A stretch of 64,000 nt of DNA from Hohaiivirga grylli (GCF_039655745.1 NZ_JBBYXI010000002.1:124001-188000), one strand, 5' to 3'; shown: positions 40,917 to 49,374, counted from the stretch's first letter. Numbers and translations are program-made. Notes: generated by a model from the letters alone, not told the origin.

Positions 40917-41549
40917 ATGCTTCGTGTTGTAAGTGTTACCCGTAAACCGGCTGTCAAAGCTGATCTCATAATTGATACTGTCGTTCTTGATCATGAGGCG
41001 CGGCAGCAGAAATCTATGAGCCTGTTTGGTGAAAACGGTACTAAAGCTGAGTTCGCTTCAGATAAGGCCCCGAACCTTAAGGACGGCGACGCGCTTAAGC
41101 TTGAAGACGGGAAACTGTTGCTGGTTAAGGCTGCGAATGAAAACCTGCTTAAGGTAACAGCTGAGAACCCGCTGCGTCTTGTGCGTCTGGCATGGCAGCT
41201 TGGTTCACAGCATGCTTTGGTTGAAGCAACAGCTGATGCATTGTTTGTCGAACGAAGTGCTGCTCTGGAAGAACTGGTACGCGGGCAGGGCTGCTCTTCG
41301 GAAGCTGTTGAGCGCCCATTCAATCCGGAACAGGCTGCCCATAGCCATGATTGCTGTCATCATGATCACGATCATGGGCATCACCACCATCATCATGACC
41401 ATGGTGAGGGTTGTGGGTGCGGCGGTCACGGTCATGACCATAGCCACCATGCTGAGCACAAACATGACCACCATGATCATGGCGAATGCGGCTGCGGTGG
41501 GCATGGTAAACATGATCATCACCACGGGCATGATCACAAGCACGATTAA
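40917..41549 (+). CDS. ureE: Urease accessory protein UreE with extended His-rich tail
   Basis: 210 residues. N-terminal UreE domain (about 1-70; LRVVSVTRK, GDALKLEDGKLL) and metallochaperone domain (about 75-135; LRLVRLAWQLGSQHALVEA), followed by a tail (about 142-210) made almost entirely of His, Asp, Gly and Cys with two GCGGHG-type units. The tail should bind many nickel ions. No ureABC or other accessory genes are in the window, so urease, if present, lies elsewhere; a nickel-storage role is possible. Terminator follows. Confidence 0.87.
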   Translation: MLRVVSVTRKPAVKADLIIDTVVLDHEARQQKSMSLFGENGTKAEFASDKAPNLKDGDALKLEDGKLLLVKAANENLLKVTAENPLRLVRLAWQLGSQHALVEATADALFVERSAALEELVRGQGCSSEAVERPFNPEQAAHSHDCCHHDHDHGHHHHHHDHGEGCGCGGHGHDHSHHAEHKHDHHDHGECGCGGHGKHDHHHGHDHKHD

Positions 41550-41575
41550 GCACAGGCTTAACCTTTAAAATAAAT

Positions 41576-41607
41576 AAGCTGGCTATGGAAACATAGCCGG
41601 CTTTTTT
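41576..41607 (+). terminator. ureE terminator
   Basis: AAGCTGGCTATG, GAAA tetraloop, CATAGCCGGCTT, T-run. The left direct repeat of the ABC-3C island starts 4 bases after it. Confidence 0.9.
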
Positions 41608-41610
41608 CAT

Positions 41611-41624
41611 GAATGAAGACCAAC
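41611..41624. repeat. Left direct repeat flanking ABC-3C island
   Basis: GAATGAAGACCAAC matches GAACGAAGACCAAC at 44811-44824 in 13 of 14 bases, same orientation. Weaker similarity continues for about 20 bases. The pair brackets the three-gene cassette and looks like an insertion duplication or recombination site. Confidence 0.55.
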
Positions 41625-41655
41625 AGTAGTACTAAATTTGCATTTAGGTATGTGC

Positions 41656-43464
41656 TTAAAACTTTCCCATATTGAAAAGCCTACCGTTCAGCTCTCCATC
41701 ATGGAGACGTAAAATAATCTCGTCATCAGCAAAGGTCACAATTTGGTCTTCCTCATCTCGAGGCAGATCAGAGGCAATGAGCGTCATGATATACTGCAGT
41801 TTTCTATGACTAACCTGTTCTCGTACAATCTCCAGAAAGGATAACTTCACACGATCATCAAGTGCTTCTAAAATACCATCGTGATAGACAAAATGAAAGA
41901 ATGGGATATCCTCATAAACACGCAACAATGCAAGATCAAAGAGCGCACACGTTAGCTTCTTAAAGCTGGTTCCGTCACCTTGGCTTGACGCGACGCCTTT
42001 TTGACCAGTTAATCCCAAACTGATTTCATAATCAAGATTGTTGTTGGAGTTCACTCGGAAGTAGAAGATGCCATCATGGTTTAAAACCCTCTGGCAATAC
42101 TCATTGAATATCCGTGTAAAGCGTTCATATATCTTAGTTGGCTTTGCAAGCATTGCCTTTATTTCATCAACGACACGTCCTCTGTCGCGCTCTGCTTCAC
42201 GAACCTGTCTAGCTGTCTCAACAACAGAAGAAAGCTTTTTATGTTGCTCATCAAGGTAAACTAACTGAGCTCGCTGTTTAGCAATGTCTTTTTGAAGTGC
42301 CTTAAATTTCTCAAAAGTATCTGTCGATCGTAACACTTTAAGACGTTGCTCACGCTGTAGATCTAGTTCGGTTTTACGCTCCTCTGACTGCCGAAGACTA
42401 ATCTCAAGTTCATTGCAACGCTTTCGGAGCGTTGCATTTCGCTCCTGAGTTACTTCCTTTTTAAATTTGACAAGATTCTCGTACTGATTTTTCAACTGAT
42501 CTGGAAAGTGAAGTTTTGCCTCCATAAAGATGGATTGAACTTCGTTCAAGTCGAATTTATCTTTGTGCTTCAAAGAGCTTTTGATTTGACTAATATCGTA
42601 TCTGTCAGCGTAGATTTTCTGGTTAAGTACAGCAATTTCGTGCTCAATATTTTCAACAAGCTCCCGCATGATATTACGTTCTTCGTTATCAAATCGGAAT
42701 GCATCAAGTTGGGTTTCAATTTCTTCGACCTGCTGATGTAATACGCTGAGCTCAGCCGTAAGTTTGGGAAGGTCTTCCTCTTTGAATTGAACCTCCGCCT
42801 GTTGCTCGCTTTGCTTTACCTGCAATTTTTGGATTAAATCATCCAATTCATATTTCCGCATTATCGCAGTCTGATTGAAACCAAAGAGATGCGCAACAAA
42901 TGGCTTCCAATGAAGATCGCGCCCAGCCTGAAATTTCTGCAGTTGGAGTTCATCCGCCCAATCGCCCTGAGCTCGCAAAAAATATGTAAGGGCCTTACGA
43001 TAATCGTAAGGCTTCAGTGTGCGTAAGTCCAACCAAGCATCAAGAAGTTTGATCGCTTCTTCAATTGGTAAATCAGGGTGATCCCACGCATCATCATCAG
43101 CCTTATTAAGATTTTGATTGGCCTCTTTATGACGCGTTAATGCTATACGTGTGGGGCTTTTTACACTTCGCTTAATTGTCGCGTATTCACCGCTATTAAG
43201 GGCAATTTCTAGATAAAAAATAAAATTCTCGAAGCGATCACGATGCTTATGTAGAAAATTTTCTTTTGACCATCCCTTTAACATCATGAAGTCTATTAGA
43301 TGCAAAAGAGTCGTCTTACCAAGATTGTGTGAACTTTTTTTACGATCCTTTGGATGCTTAACGTCACCAAGCACAACATTAAGCCGATTTGAATCTGCCC
43401 CATGATTGAAAACAATCGGGGCAAAAATATCTGGTTGATTTGAATACATATGACTGATTTGCAT
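41656..43464 (-). CDS. ABC-three-component system ATPase (DUF2326, SMC/Rad50-like)
   Basis: 602 residues. N-terminal P-loop NSLGKT-type sequence, here SSHNLGKTTLLHLIDF, with the insertion before the GKT that is typical of ABC-3C/DUF2326 ATPases; a long coiled-coil middle (about 190-430, heptad-rich with many Glu/Lys/Gln); C-terminal signature SSQGDGTSFKKLTCALFD and Walker B in HFVYHDGILEALD. Such ATPases are thought to sense or handle DNA or nucleoprotein and trigger the effector. ATG 43464 chosen over TTG 43470; overlap with the middle component by the stop/start region. Bases are visibly AT-richer than the neighbours. Confidence 0.88.
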   Translation of the reverse strand: MQISHMYSNQPDIFAPIVFNHGADSNRLNVVLGDVKHPKDRKKSSHNLGKTTLLHLIDFMMLKGWSKENFLHKHRDRFENFIFYLEIALNSGEYATIKRSVKSPTRIALTRHKEANQNLNKADDDAWDHPDLPIEEAIKLLDAWLDLRTLKPYDYRKALTYFLRAQGDWADELQLQKFQAGRDLHWKPFVAHLFGFNQTAIMRKYELDDLIQKLQVKQSEQQAEVQFKEEDLPKLTAELSVLHQQVEEIETQLDAFRFDNEERNIMRELVENIEHEIAVLNQKIYADRYDISQIKSSLKHKDKFDLNEVQSIFMEAKLHFPDQLKNQYENLVKFKKEVTQERNATLRKRCNELEISLRQSEERKTELDLQREQRLKVLRSTDTFEKFKALQKDIAKQRAQLVYLDEQHKKLSSVVETARQVREAERDRGRVVDEIKAMLAKPTKIYERFTRIFNEYCQRVLNHDGIFYFRVNSNNNLDYEISLGLTGQKGVASSQGDGTSFKKLTCALFDLALLRVYEDIPFFHFVYHDGILEALDDRVKLSFLEIVREQVSHRKLQYIMTLIASDLPRDEEDQIVTFADDEIILRLHDGELNGRLFNMGKF

Positions 43465-43466
43465 AT

Positions 43467-43706
43467 TCAATCTGCTTTGTATTCGAGAGTGTCATTTTTG
43501 ATATGGTATTCCACTCGCCCAAGCAAGAAAAGAAGGTCAAGTGCAGGTAGAAATGAGAGCTCACCGTCAGGCCCAACACGACGTATGACAAAGGCCCTCA
43601 ACTTATCAAACTCATAGACACCCCGCTTCTGTAATTCGCGAAGGAGGAGACTAAACACTCGCAATAGCGAGGTATCAAGGTTAAGGTACTTCTTAGGCGT
43701 CAGCAT
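43467..43706 (-). CDS. ABC-three-component system middle component (MC6-like)
   Basis: 79 residues from ATG 43706, which has AAGGA 9 bases upstream and overlaps the effector stop by 14 bases. It begins MLTPKKYLNLDTSLLRV, the pattern of the small middle components that link ATPase and effector in ABC-3C systems, and ends in a predicted wHTH-like segment with LSFLPALDLLFLLGRVEY. The MC6 class is my best reading, not certain. Sits between the two larger genes, as expected. Confidence 0.8.
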   Translation of the reverse strand: MLTPKKYLNLDTSLLRVFSLLLRELQKRGVYEFDKLRAFVIRRVGPDGELSFLPALDLLFLLGRVEYHIKNDTLEYKAD

Positions 43707-44664
43707 AAGTGAGATCCTTGCTTTCGTCTTGTTGTTTGATACCAATATCACAATTGACATACATATAGTGAAGCAAGAGTGTGATTAGTCGCCGCTTGCC
43801 TCTAAGTGCGTCCTTTTTTTGCTGAATTTGTTCGTACATATACGTAAAAATATCATCAAAAGTATCAAATTGAGAGCGATTAGTTATAATTTTTTGCTTT
43901 AGCTCGTCTGCAGCATCATGATAAAGTGCTGCAAATTCTTCATTGCGCGGATTTTGTAGAAACTGCCCAACACGTTCAAAATGCTGCATGGATTGAGCAA
44001 CAATCATTTGGCGGTAGTATTCGTCAGAAACTCCATTAAGCCTATTTTTCAACGGCGTCTTAAGTTTTCCAAAATCGATCGCGCTTTGAAAAACGCTATC
44101 CGTATGATCTTTCGTATACTCACTAAGTGCCCTGATAACCTCAACGAGATCGTCCGCATCAAAACGGAGCGGCGAAGGGGCTAGCTGATTAGGTAAAGTT
44201 TCCCGAATATCAGCATTATCATCAAGCGTAATGTGTAGCTTCTCAACCCCTATGATGTTTGCTGACGTTATACCCAGTGCAGAAAGTTCCTTCATATATT
44301 TTTCGTCAGTACCGCCTGAGTATTTCCTGTTCGTGAATAATAAATAATGATCACATATACCTTGGTTTTTCAGACGTTCGATTTTAGGGTGCTCTTTGCG
44401 AAGGAGTGTGGCGAAGTCAGAATCAGAGCATGATTTATTGGGTGCTCCAACATGCTTCGCCTGAAGAACAAAATGTCCCGAATACGGTGAAGTTTCGCTA
44501 GGAAATGAGTTCGCAGTGCCGTGAAACTTTCCATCACGACCACCATCCTTCCCTTTGGCGAATGGTGAAACACCTTCTCCAAGCCAACGCACACAGATGC
44601 GAACGACGAGTTTCTCAAACTCATCCTCATTTAATTCATGAAGTCTGTAGTCGCGTGGTGTCAT
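43693..44664 (-). CDS. ABC-three-component system effector with REase-like N domain
   Basis: 323 residues from ATG 44664. The N-terminal half (about 1-135) carries a Mrr-like restriction endonuclease core: EDEFEKLVVRICVRWLGE helix, then GKDGGRDGKFHG and FVLQAKHVG, giving the D...QxK catalytic set. The C-terminal half is helical and matches the ABC-3C C-terminal module in position. A nuclease effector fits a defence or conflict role against phage or plasmids. No Shine-Dalgarno is obvious. First gene of a leftward effector-middle-ATPase operon. Confidence 0.85.
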   Translation of the reverse strand: MTPRDYRLHELNEDEFEKLVVRICVRWLGEGVSPFAKGKDGGRDGKFHGTANSFPSETSPYSGHFVLQAKHVGAPNKSCSDSDFATLLRKEHPKIERLKNQGICDHYLLFTNRKYSGGTDEKYMKELSALGITSANIIGVEKLHITLDDNADIRETLPNQLAPSPLRFDADDLVEVIRALSEYTKDHTDSVFQSAIDFGKLKTPLKNRLNGVSDEYYRQMIVAQSMQHFERVGQFLQNPRNEEFAALYHDAADELKQKIITNRSQFDTFDDIFTYMYEQIQQKKDALRGKRRLITLLLHYMYVNCDIGIKQQDESKDLTYADA

Positions 44665-44995
44665 AGTCTTAGAAATATAGAAAATTTTTATTTTCGCGAA
44701 CCAACTAAACACAATGGCTCATGTATTGCAATCACAGGTTCGTCCTCATTTTAATATCTCCTCCTAATTACCTCTTACTTTGTAGGGGCAGGCTTAGGAA
44801 TAGAACGAATGAACGAAGACCAACGATATTGTTAAGCTTGTGTTCAGTTGAAATTAACGAAAAAGACGCAACTAAGGCTGCTTTGTCACGATATGGTTAG
44901 AAACTTGTCATACTCCTGCCAAGGTCGCCTTTTAGAACTTCACCATGGATAGGGATTGAACCTAAGAGGGTCCCATGCATGAAAAGGAGGAAGAC
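44665..44995. other. Intergenic region holding the right edge of the ABC-3C island
   Basis: 331 bases with no gene. The left part is the promoter side of the leftward ABC-3C operon; the right direct repeat is at 44811-44824. The strong AGGAGG before the next gene begins at 44985. Confidence 0.45.
44811..44824. repeat. Right direct repeat flanking ABC-3C island
   Basis: GAACGAAGACCAAC, one mismatch from the left copy at 41611-41624, 3.2 kb away. See the left copy. Confidence 0.55.
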
Positions 44996-45211
44996 ATGAA
45001 CACATTCATTCTTTTTCGTCGCAAGTCGGAAGCCGATTTTTGCTGCGCTGTTCCTGAAGGTAAAGCCGTACCCGGCTTCCTGACAGAAGGCGCCTGGGAA
45101 ATGTCCGGCAAGATTGGTGAAGGCGACAAGGCATGGCCAAGTGATTTCCATGCTGCGTCAGCGAATGCTTGCGTTAAACTGAATGGCTATTACCTGTTTC
45201 AGTCCTGCTGA
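44996..45211 (+). CDS. Unrecognised 71-residue protein
   Basis: ATG 44996 has a perfect AGGAGG 5 bases upstream, so this is a real, well-translated gene. The product begins MNTFILFRRKSEADFCCAVP and has WEMSGKIGEGDKAW and NACVKLNGYYLF; compact, soluble, three cysteines, no signal. Codon use is ordinary for the chromosome. I recognise no family. A long terminator hairpin follows. Confidence 0.8.
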   Translation: MNTFILFRRKSEADFCCAVPEGKAVPGFLTEGAWEMSGKIGEGDKAWPSDFHAASANACVKLNGYYLFQSC

Positions 45212-45251
45212 AACCGGAGAGTCTAAGACTTATTTGTCTTAAACAGGTTTT

Positions 45252-45303
45252 AAAGGGCGTGAACAATGGGAGAATTCTCTCGTTCTTCACGCCCTTTGTT
45301 TTG
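45252..45303 (+). terminator. Long terminator hairpin
   Basis: AAAGGGCGTGAA (45252-45263) pairs with TTCACGCCCTTT (45286-45297), with further pairing inside the loop around GAGAATTCTC, then GTTTTG. Confidence 0.8.
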
Positions 45304-45397
45304 CACGATCCATGAAAGCGGTTTATAGGTTTGCGAGAGTAAGGCTAAAGAGCGACAGGATAACTGTCAGGCTCTGCATTTGAATTATTAGACTACA

Positions 45398-46420
45398 ATG
45401 ACAAAGAATTATAGAGATGGTGGAATGCGCTTTTCTGTAGCGCCTATGCTGGATTGGACTGATCGTCACTGCCGGGCGTTTCACCGTGTCTTGAGTCGTC
45501 ATGCACTGCTGTATACCGAAATGGTAACGACAGGCGCTATTCTGTATGGGCCACGCGAAAGACTGCTATCTTATGGAGAGACGGAGCATCCGGTTGCCGT
45601 GCAGCTTGGGGGCTCCAGCCCGAAAGATCTGGCGGAATGTGCCCGTATCTGTGCTGACTATGGCTATGATGAAATCAACCTGAATGTTGGTTGCCCGTCT
45701 GACCGGGTTCAAAATGGTGCTTTTGGCGCCTGTTTGATGCTTGAGCCTGAAATCGTTGCAGAATGCGTTTCTGCCATGAAGGCCGTCGTATCTCTTCCTG
45801 TCACAGTCAAGTGCCGTATTGGTGTGGATGATCAGGAGCCGGAAGTCGCTCTGTTTACGCTTGCTGAAAAGGTTGTTGCGGCTGGTGTGGATGCTCTCAT
45901 TGTCCATGCCCGCAAGGCTTGGCTGAAAGGTTTATCACCTAAAGAGAACAGAGATGTTCCGCCACTCGATTATCCATTGGTTCATCGCTTGAAGCAGATG
46001 TATCCGGATATTCCCATGGCTATTAATGGTGGTATCGCAGACTGGGAAACGATTACCCAGCAGCTTGAGCATATGGATGGGGTCATGGTTGGCCGCGCAG
46101 CCTATCAGGAACCGGAAATGCTTTTAGAGGTTGATCAGCGTCTTTTCGAAGATGATAGGCCAGTCCGAAACTCTTTCGAGGCTGTTGAAGCTTATGAGCC
46201 TTATATCGCTTCGCAATTAGAACAGGGCCAGCGTTTAAGCCAGATGACGCGGCATATGCTTGGGTTGTTTGCGGGACAACCCGGTGCCCGGCTTTACCGC
46301 CGCCATCTGGCGACAGAAGCGGTTAAGCGTGAGGCTGGTCTGGAAGTTTTACATCAGGCTGTTGAACTTATCCGTCAGCAGACAATCCGCCAGCAGGAAA
46401 TCCTTGAATCGGCGAACTGA
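45398..46420 (+). CDS. dusA: tRNA-dihydrouridine synthase A
   Basis: 340 residues. FMN-dependent TIM barrel with DusA-specific FSVAPMLDWTDRHCRAFHR and LLYTEMVTTGAI, catalytic Cys in NVGCPSDRVQNGAFGACLM, and INGGIADW for FMN phosphate. DusA makes dihydrouridine at positions 20/20a of tRNA. An in-frame ATG at 45425 (MRFSVAPM) may be the real start; neither start has a strong ribosome site. Ends 3 bases from a convergent gene. Confidence 0.95.
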   Translation: MTKNYRDGGMRFSVAPMLDWTDRHCRAFHRVLSRHALLYTEMVTTGAILYGPRERLLSYGETEHPVAVQLGGSSPKDLAECARICADYGYDEINLNVGCPSDRVQNGAFGACLMLEPEIVAECVSAMKAVVSLPVTVKCRIGVDDQEPEVALFTLAEKVVAAGVDALIVHARKAWLKGLSPKENRDVPPLDYPLVHRLKQMYPDIPMAINGGIADWETITQQLEHMDGVMVGRAAYQEPEMLLEVDQRLFEDDRPVRNSFEAVEAYEPYIASQLEQGQRLSQMTRHMLGLFAGQPGARLYRRHLATEAVKREAGLEVLHQAVELIRQQTIRQQEILESAN

Positions 46421-46432
46421 TTTTTAGTTCGC
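46412..46432. terminator. Inverted repeat across two convergent stop codons
   Basis: GCGAACT, 7-base T-rich loop, AGTTCGC. It overlaps the dusA stop and the stop of the convergent aspartic protease gene; a weak bidirectional terminator is possible. Confidence 0.4.
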
Positions 46433-47116
46433 TTTCCTGAAAATAAGCCGATTACCCCGGACTTCATATGAAGAAAGCCGATTGAGGAAGGTCATTCCAA
46501 GCAGGTTTTCTGACAGATTTCCCTTTTGGGCAATGAGTGCCGGGACATCATATTCCGTAATTGAGCTGATGGTGATTGCCTTAATCCTGTAAGGGGAGGC
46601 CTTGGTTCTGCCATTTGCTGTATAGACGGGTTGAGAAAACTCAAGGTTGTCGACGTCTATTTTAAGCGCAACAGCCGTTTCATGCATGAGCACAACGGTT
46701 GTCGCCCCCGTATCGAAGGCAAAACGCGTCTGATAACCATCAATGTTGCCAACCAACGTGAAGCTATTCTCACCACTTTTGATTGTTACAAGCTCGCCAG
46801 CCTTATTCTCAGCAACACGACCGGGCTGAATATTGCTGATCCAGTTATCCATATAAGCGGCAAAATCATCTTGTCTGACATAAATAATGGCTGGCAGAAG
46901 CGCAAAGATCAGGGCGACAGCCGCGCTTAACTTCCATGGTTGATGGCGCCGGATATGAGTGAATACGCGGCCAGCAAGGGCAGAGAGTAGTGCGAGAAAG
47001 GCCAGAAAACACGCAATCTCCACAGGGCTAAAACCAAGCAGAGGTTGTTTCAGGTCTGTAAAGGCAAGTAAGGCCAGTGCCAGAAAGGCGATGGAGAGAC
47101 TTGTCAAACTCCACAT
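46424..47116 (-). CDS. Membrane-anchored retropepsin-like aspartic protease (TIGR02281 type)
   Basis: 230 residues from ATG 47116, which has GGGAG upstream and puts a membrane helix right at the N terminus; three helices in total (about 3-22, 27-47, 60-77). The C-terminal periplasmic domain has the catalytic motif FAFDTGATTVVLM (DTGA) and the second-half GMTFLNRLSSYEVRGNRLIF typical of clan AA proteases. Target unknown. Starts 4 bases after the DUF1289 stop; part of a cobS-DUF1289-protease leftward run. Confidence 0.88.
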   Translation of the reverse strand: MWSLTSLSIAFLALALLAFTDLKQPLLGFSPVEIACFLAFLALLSALAGRVFTHIRRHQPWKLSAAVALIFALLPAIIYVRQDDFAAYMDNWISNIQPGRVAENKAGELVTIKSGENSFTLVGNIDGYQTRFAFDTGATTVVLMHETAVALKIDVDNLEFSQPVYTANGRTKASPYRIKAITISSITEYDVPALIAQKGNLSENLLGMTFLNRLSSYEVRGNRLIFRKAN

Positions 47117-47120
47117 TGAT

Positions 47121-47324
47121 TTACTGCTCCCTGATAACGTCCTGAGCTTTTGGGTTTCCAATCAGTGTTTTTCTATTGGGTAACATGCTCATAATTTTCT
47201 GACGTTCTGTATCTGATAGTTCGCGCCACGACGCAATTTCACGGAGGCTTCTATGGCAACCGCGACAGAGATTGCTGATTTTATCAATCTCGCAGATGTT
47301 GATGCATGGAGAGATTACTGCCAT
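47121..47324 (-). CDS. DUF1289 family cysteine-rich small protein
   Basis: 67 residues with the DUF1289 pattern SPCINICEID, LCRGCHRSLREIASW and a following LSDTERQKIM: four cysteines likely bind a metal or Fe-S cluster. Function unknown. Overlaps the cobS 3' end by 10 bases and precedes the aspartic protease by 4 bases, so all three should be cotranscribed. Confidence 0.92.
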   Translation of the reverse strand: MAVISPCINICEIDKISNLCRGCHRSLREIASWRELSDTERQKIMSMLPNRKTLIGNPKAQDVIREQ

Positions 47325-48163
47325 GCCAGACTTCCCAGTACACTGAGATAAACAGCAATTTCGCCAAGCAACTGGGCGGCTCCCGCAACATCGCCTGTCT
47401 GGCCATTAATCATTCGTTTGGAGAACCGGGCCATCAGATAACTGACTAATAAGGCACTCAAAGGTGCAAGATAGATACCAGCGAGTGGCAGACCACAAAC
47501 ATATCCCAGACAAAGCGCCAGGACCCATGCAATGACAAGGCCGGAAATATAATTGGGCCATGATGTCCTGCCAACAGATCGAGACATGCCATCCGAGCGG
47601 GCAGAAGGTAGGGCAACAAGAATATAGAGTGCCGAGATTCGGGAGAGGAAGGCAGCAATCACGATGCAGGTAGCACTGCCCAATAAGGTCAGGCCGCCTG
47701 ATACACCAGCCAAAGCAGACACACGAACGATGAATGCAAGTACCAGTGCTGATGCCCCAAATGAGCCAATCAGACTGTCTTTCATGATGACAAGGCGTCG
47801 TTCAATTGTCGCTCCGCCACCAAACCCGTCAGCCGTATCTGCCAGTCCATCCTCATGAAAGGCACCGGTTATGAATGTCATAGCGGCAATCGCAAGCCCG
47901 GCAGCAACCATGTCATTCCTGAACAGCCAGCTTGTCAGGCAAAGTACCAGAGCACCAATTAACCCAATCAACATCCCAGCAAAAGGAAGGGCGCGGGGCA
48001 TGTGGTCAAAGTTTGGAGCCCCATAAGGATCCGGCTCGCCGGGTAAGGGTGGAATAGGTAGCCGTGAGTAAAACCGAAGGCACTGAGCAACCGCCCATAT
48101 AGGTGACAGATAGCCCTTGCTTTGTGGCGTTGTCTGGTCAGGTGTTTGATCTTTGTTGCTCAA
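47315..48163 (-). CDS. cobS: Adenosylcobinamide-GDP ribazoletransferase
   Basis: 282 residues, seven or so hydrophobic helices. Family motif FHEDGLADTADGFGGG with acidic residues for metal binding and SFGASALVLAF. It joins alpha-ribazole phosphate to adenosylcobinamide-GDP, the last step of B12 synthesis (called cobV in Pseudomonas nomenclature). Divergent from cobT, which supplies the alpha-ribazole phosphate; the 114-base gap holds both promoters and no B12 riboswitch I can see. Confidence 0.95.
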   Translation of the reverse strand: MSNKDQTPDQTTPQSKGYLSPIWAVAQCLRFYSRLPIPPLPGEPDPYGAPNFDHMPRALPFAGMLIGLIGALVLCLTSWLFRNDMVAAGLAIAAMTFITGAFHEDGLADTADGFGGGATIERRLVIMKDSLIGSFGASALVLAFIVRVSALAGVSGGLTLLGSATCIVIAAFLSRISALYILVALPSARSDGMSRSVGRTSWPNYISGLVIAWVLALCLGYVCGLPLAGIYLAPLSALLVSYLMARFSKRMINGQTGDVAGAAQLLGEIAVYLSVLGSLAWQ

Positions 48164-48277
48164 TTGACTTTTCCGAATCCAATCAAGGGGCTATAGCACA
48201 TGCAGATTATTATTCTGCAAGTAGCTGTTGTTATCGGTTATACAGCTGCGTATCTGCAGTCGCTCACCTAAACCTGT

Positions 48278-49333
48278 ATGACGGACAAAGCTATGCCTGA
48301 CCAGTCAAAACACTCTCCATTTGAAGATATTCGCCAGATAATCAGTGCATTTCCATCGGTTGATGATCATGCTGTTGAAGCGGTTCGCAAACGCAATCAG
48401 CAGCTGACCAAGCCACCGGGAAGCATGGGGCGTCTTGAGTGGCTGGCAGAATGGCTGGCGGGCTGGCAGGGCAAGGCACAGCCGAGTATAGATCGCCCTC
48501 TGGTGGCCGTGTTTGCCGGTAGCCACGGTGTTGCTGAGCGTGGTGTATCGGCTTACCCATCTGAAGTTAATCACCAGATGCTGGCGAATTTTGCAGCAGG
48601 TGGCGCCGCTATTAATCAGATTTGCACGGCCTATGGCCTTGGCTTCAAGGTTTTTGATCTGGCAATTGATATGCCAACCAAAGATTTTGTTGAGGAGCCA
48701 GCAATGGATGAGAAGGCCTGTGTCGCAACAATGGCTTTTGGTATGGAAGCTTTGGCAGGTGAGACAGACGTTCTCGCTATTGGTGAGCTTGGTATCGGTA
48801 ACACAACCTCGGCTGCGGCCATCTTTGCAGCCCTCTATGGTGGTAAGCCTGAGAGTTGGGTTGGTCGTGGAACAGGCGTTGATGATGCTGGTTTTGCACG
48901 TAAAGTTGCAGCTGTTGAAGCTGGTTTGAAGCGTCATGAAGCGCTCCTTTATGATCCGCTTGAGGTTCTGCGTTGCCTTGGTGGTCGTGAGATTGCAGCT
49001 ATGGCAGGAGCCATTATTGCTGCACGCGTTCAGCGTATTCCTGTTGTTATTGATGGCTATGTTGCAACAGCAGCAGCAGCTGTTCTTCACGAGATTGATT
49101 CCTCTGCTCTAGATCATTGTGTTGCCGGACACATGTCCGCAGAAGGCAACCATCGTGATGTTCTGGAACGTCTAAATAAAATACCACTTCTGGCTTTAGG
49201 TCTGCATCTGGGTGAAGGAACGGGTGCTGCTATGGCAATGGGGGTTATTAAGGCTGCCGTGCAAATGCATAATGGTATGGCAACATTTGATCAGGCTGGT
49301 GTTTCAGGGGCAACGTCTGAACATACGCATTAA
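48278..49333 (+). CDS. cobT: Nicotinate-nucleotide-dimethylbenzimidazole phosphoribosyltransferase
   Basis: 351 residues. Conserved LTKPPGSMGRLEWLAEW, AGSHGVAERGVSAYP, IGELGIGNTTSAAA and VIDGYVATAAAAVL; the catalytic Glu lies in the C-terminal EGTGAAMAM segment. It makes alpha-ribazole 5'-phosphate for the lower ligand of cobalamin. The start could be ATG 48278 or 48293 (GGA 8 bases upstream). (Pseudomonas-style name cobU.). Confidence 0.95.
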   Translation: MTDKAMPDQSKHSPFEDIRQIISAFPSVDDHAVEAVRKRNQQLTKPPGSMGRLEWLAEWLAGWQGKAQPSIDRPLVAVFAGSHGVAERGVSAYPSEVNHQMLANFAAGGAAINQICTAYGLGFKVFDLAIDMPTKDFVEEPAMDEKACVATMAFGMEALAGETDVLAIGELGIGNTTSAAAIFAALYGGKPESWVGRGTGVDDAGFARKVAAVEAGLKRHEALLYDPLEVLRCLGGREIAAMAGAIIAARVQRIPVVIDGYVATAAAAVLHEIDSSALDHCVAGHMSAEGNHRDVLERLNKIPLLALGLHLGEGTGAAMAMGVIKAAVQMHNGMATFDQAGVSGATSEHTH

Positions 49334-49374
49334 TATACTGCGAGTGATTTGACGCACATTCAGTATGTATAGGT

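Noticed and set aside
41205..41610. Met/Val- or His-rich frames opposite the UreE tail
   Set aside because: Artefacts of the repetitive His/Asp codons on the other strand.
48164..48277. Cobalamin riboswitch between cobS and cobT
   Set aside because: No B12-box-like sequence or long folded leader seen in the 114 bases.
48305..49090. Open frame (261 codons) antisense to cobT
   Set aside because: Same kind of codon-bias shadow; composition is Cys/Asn-rich and non-protein-like.
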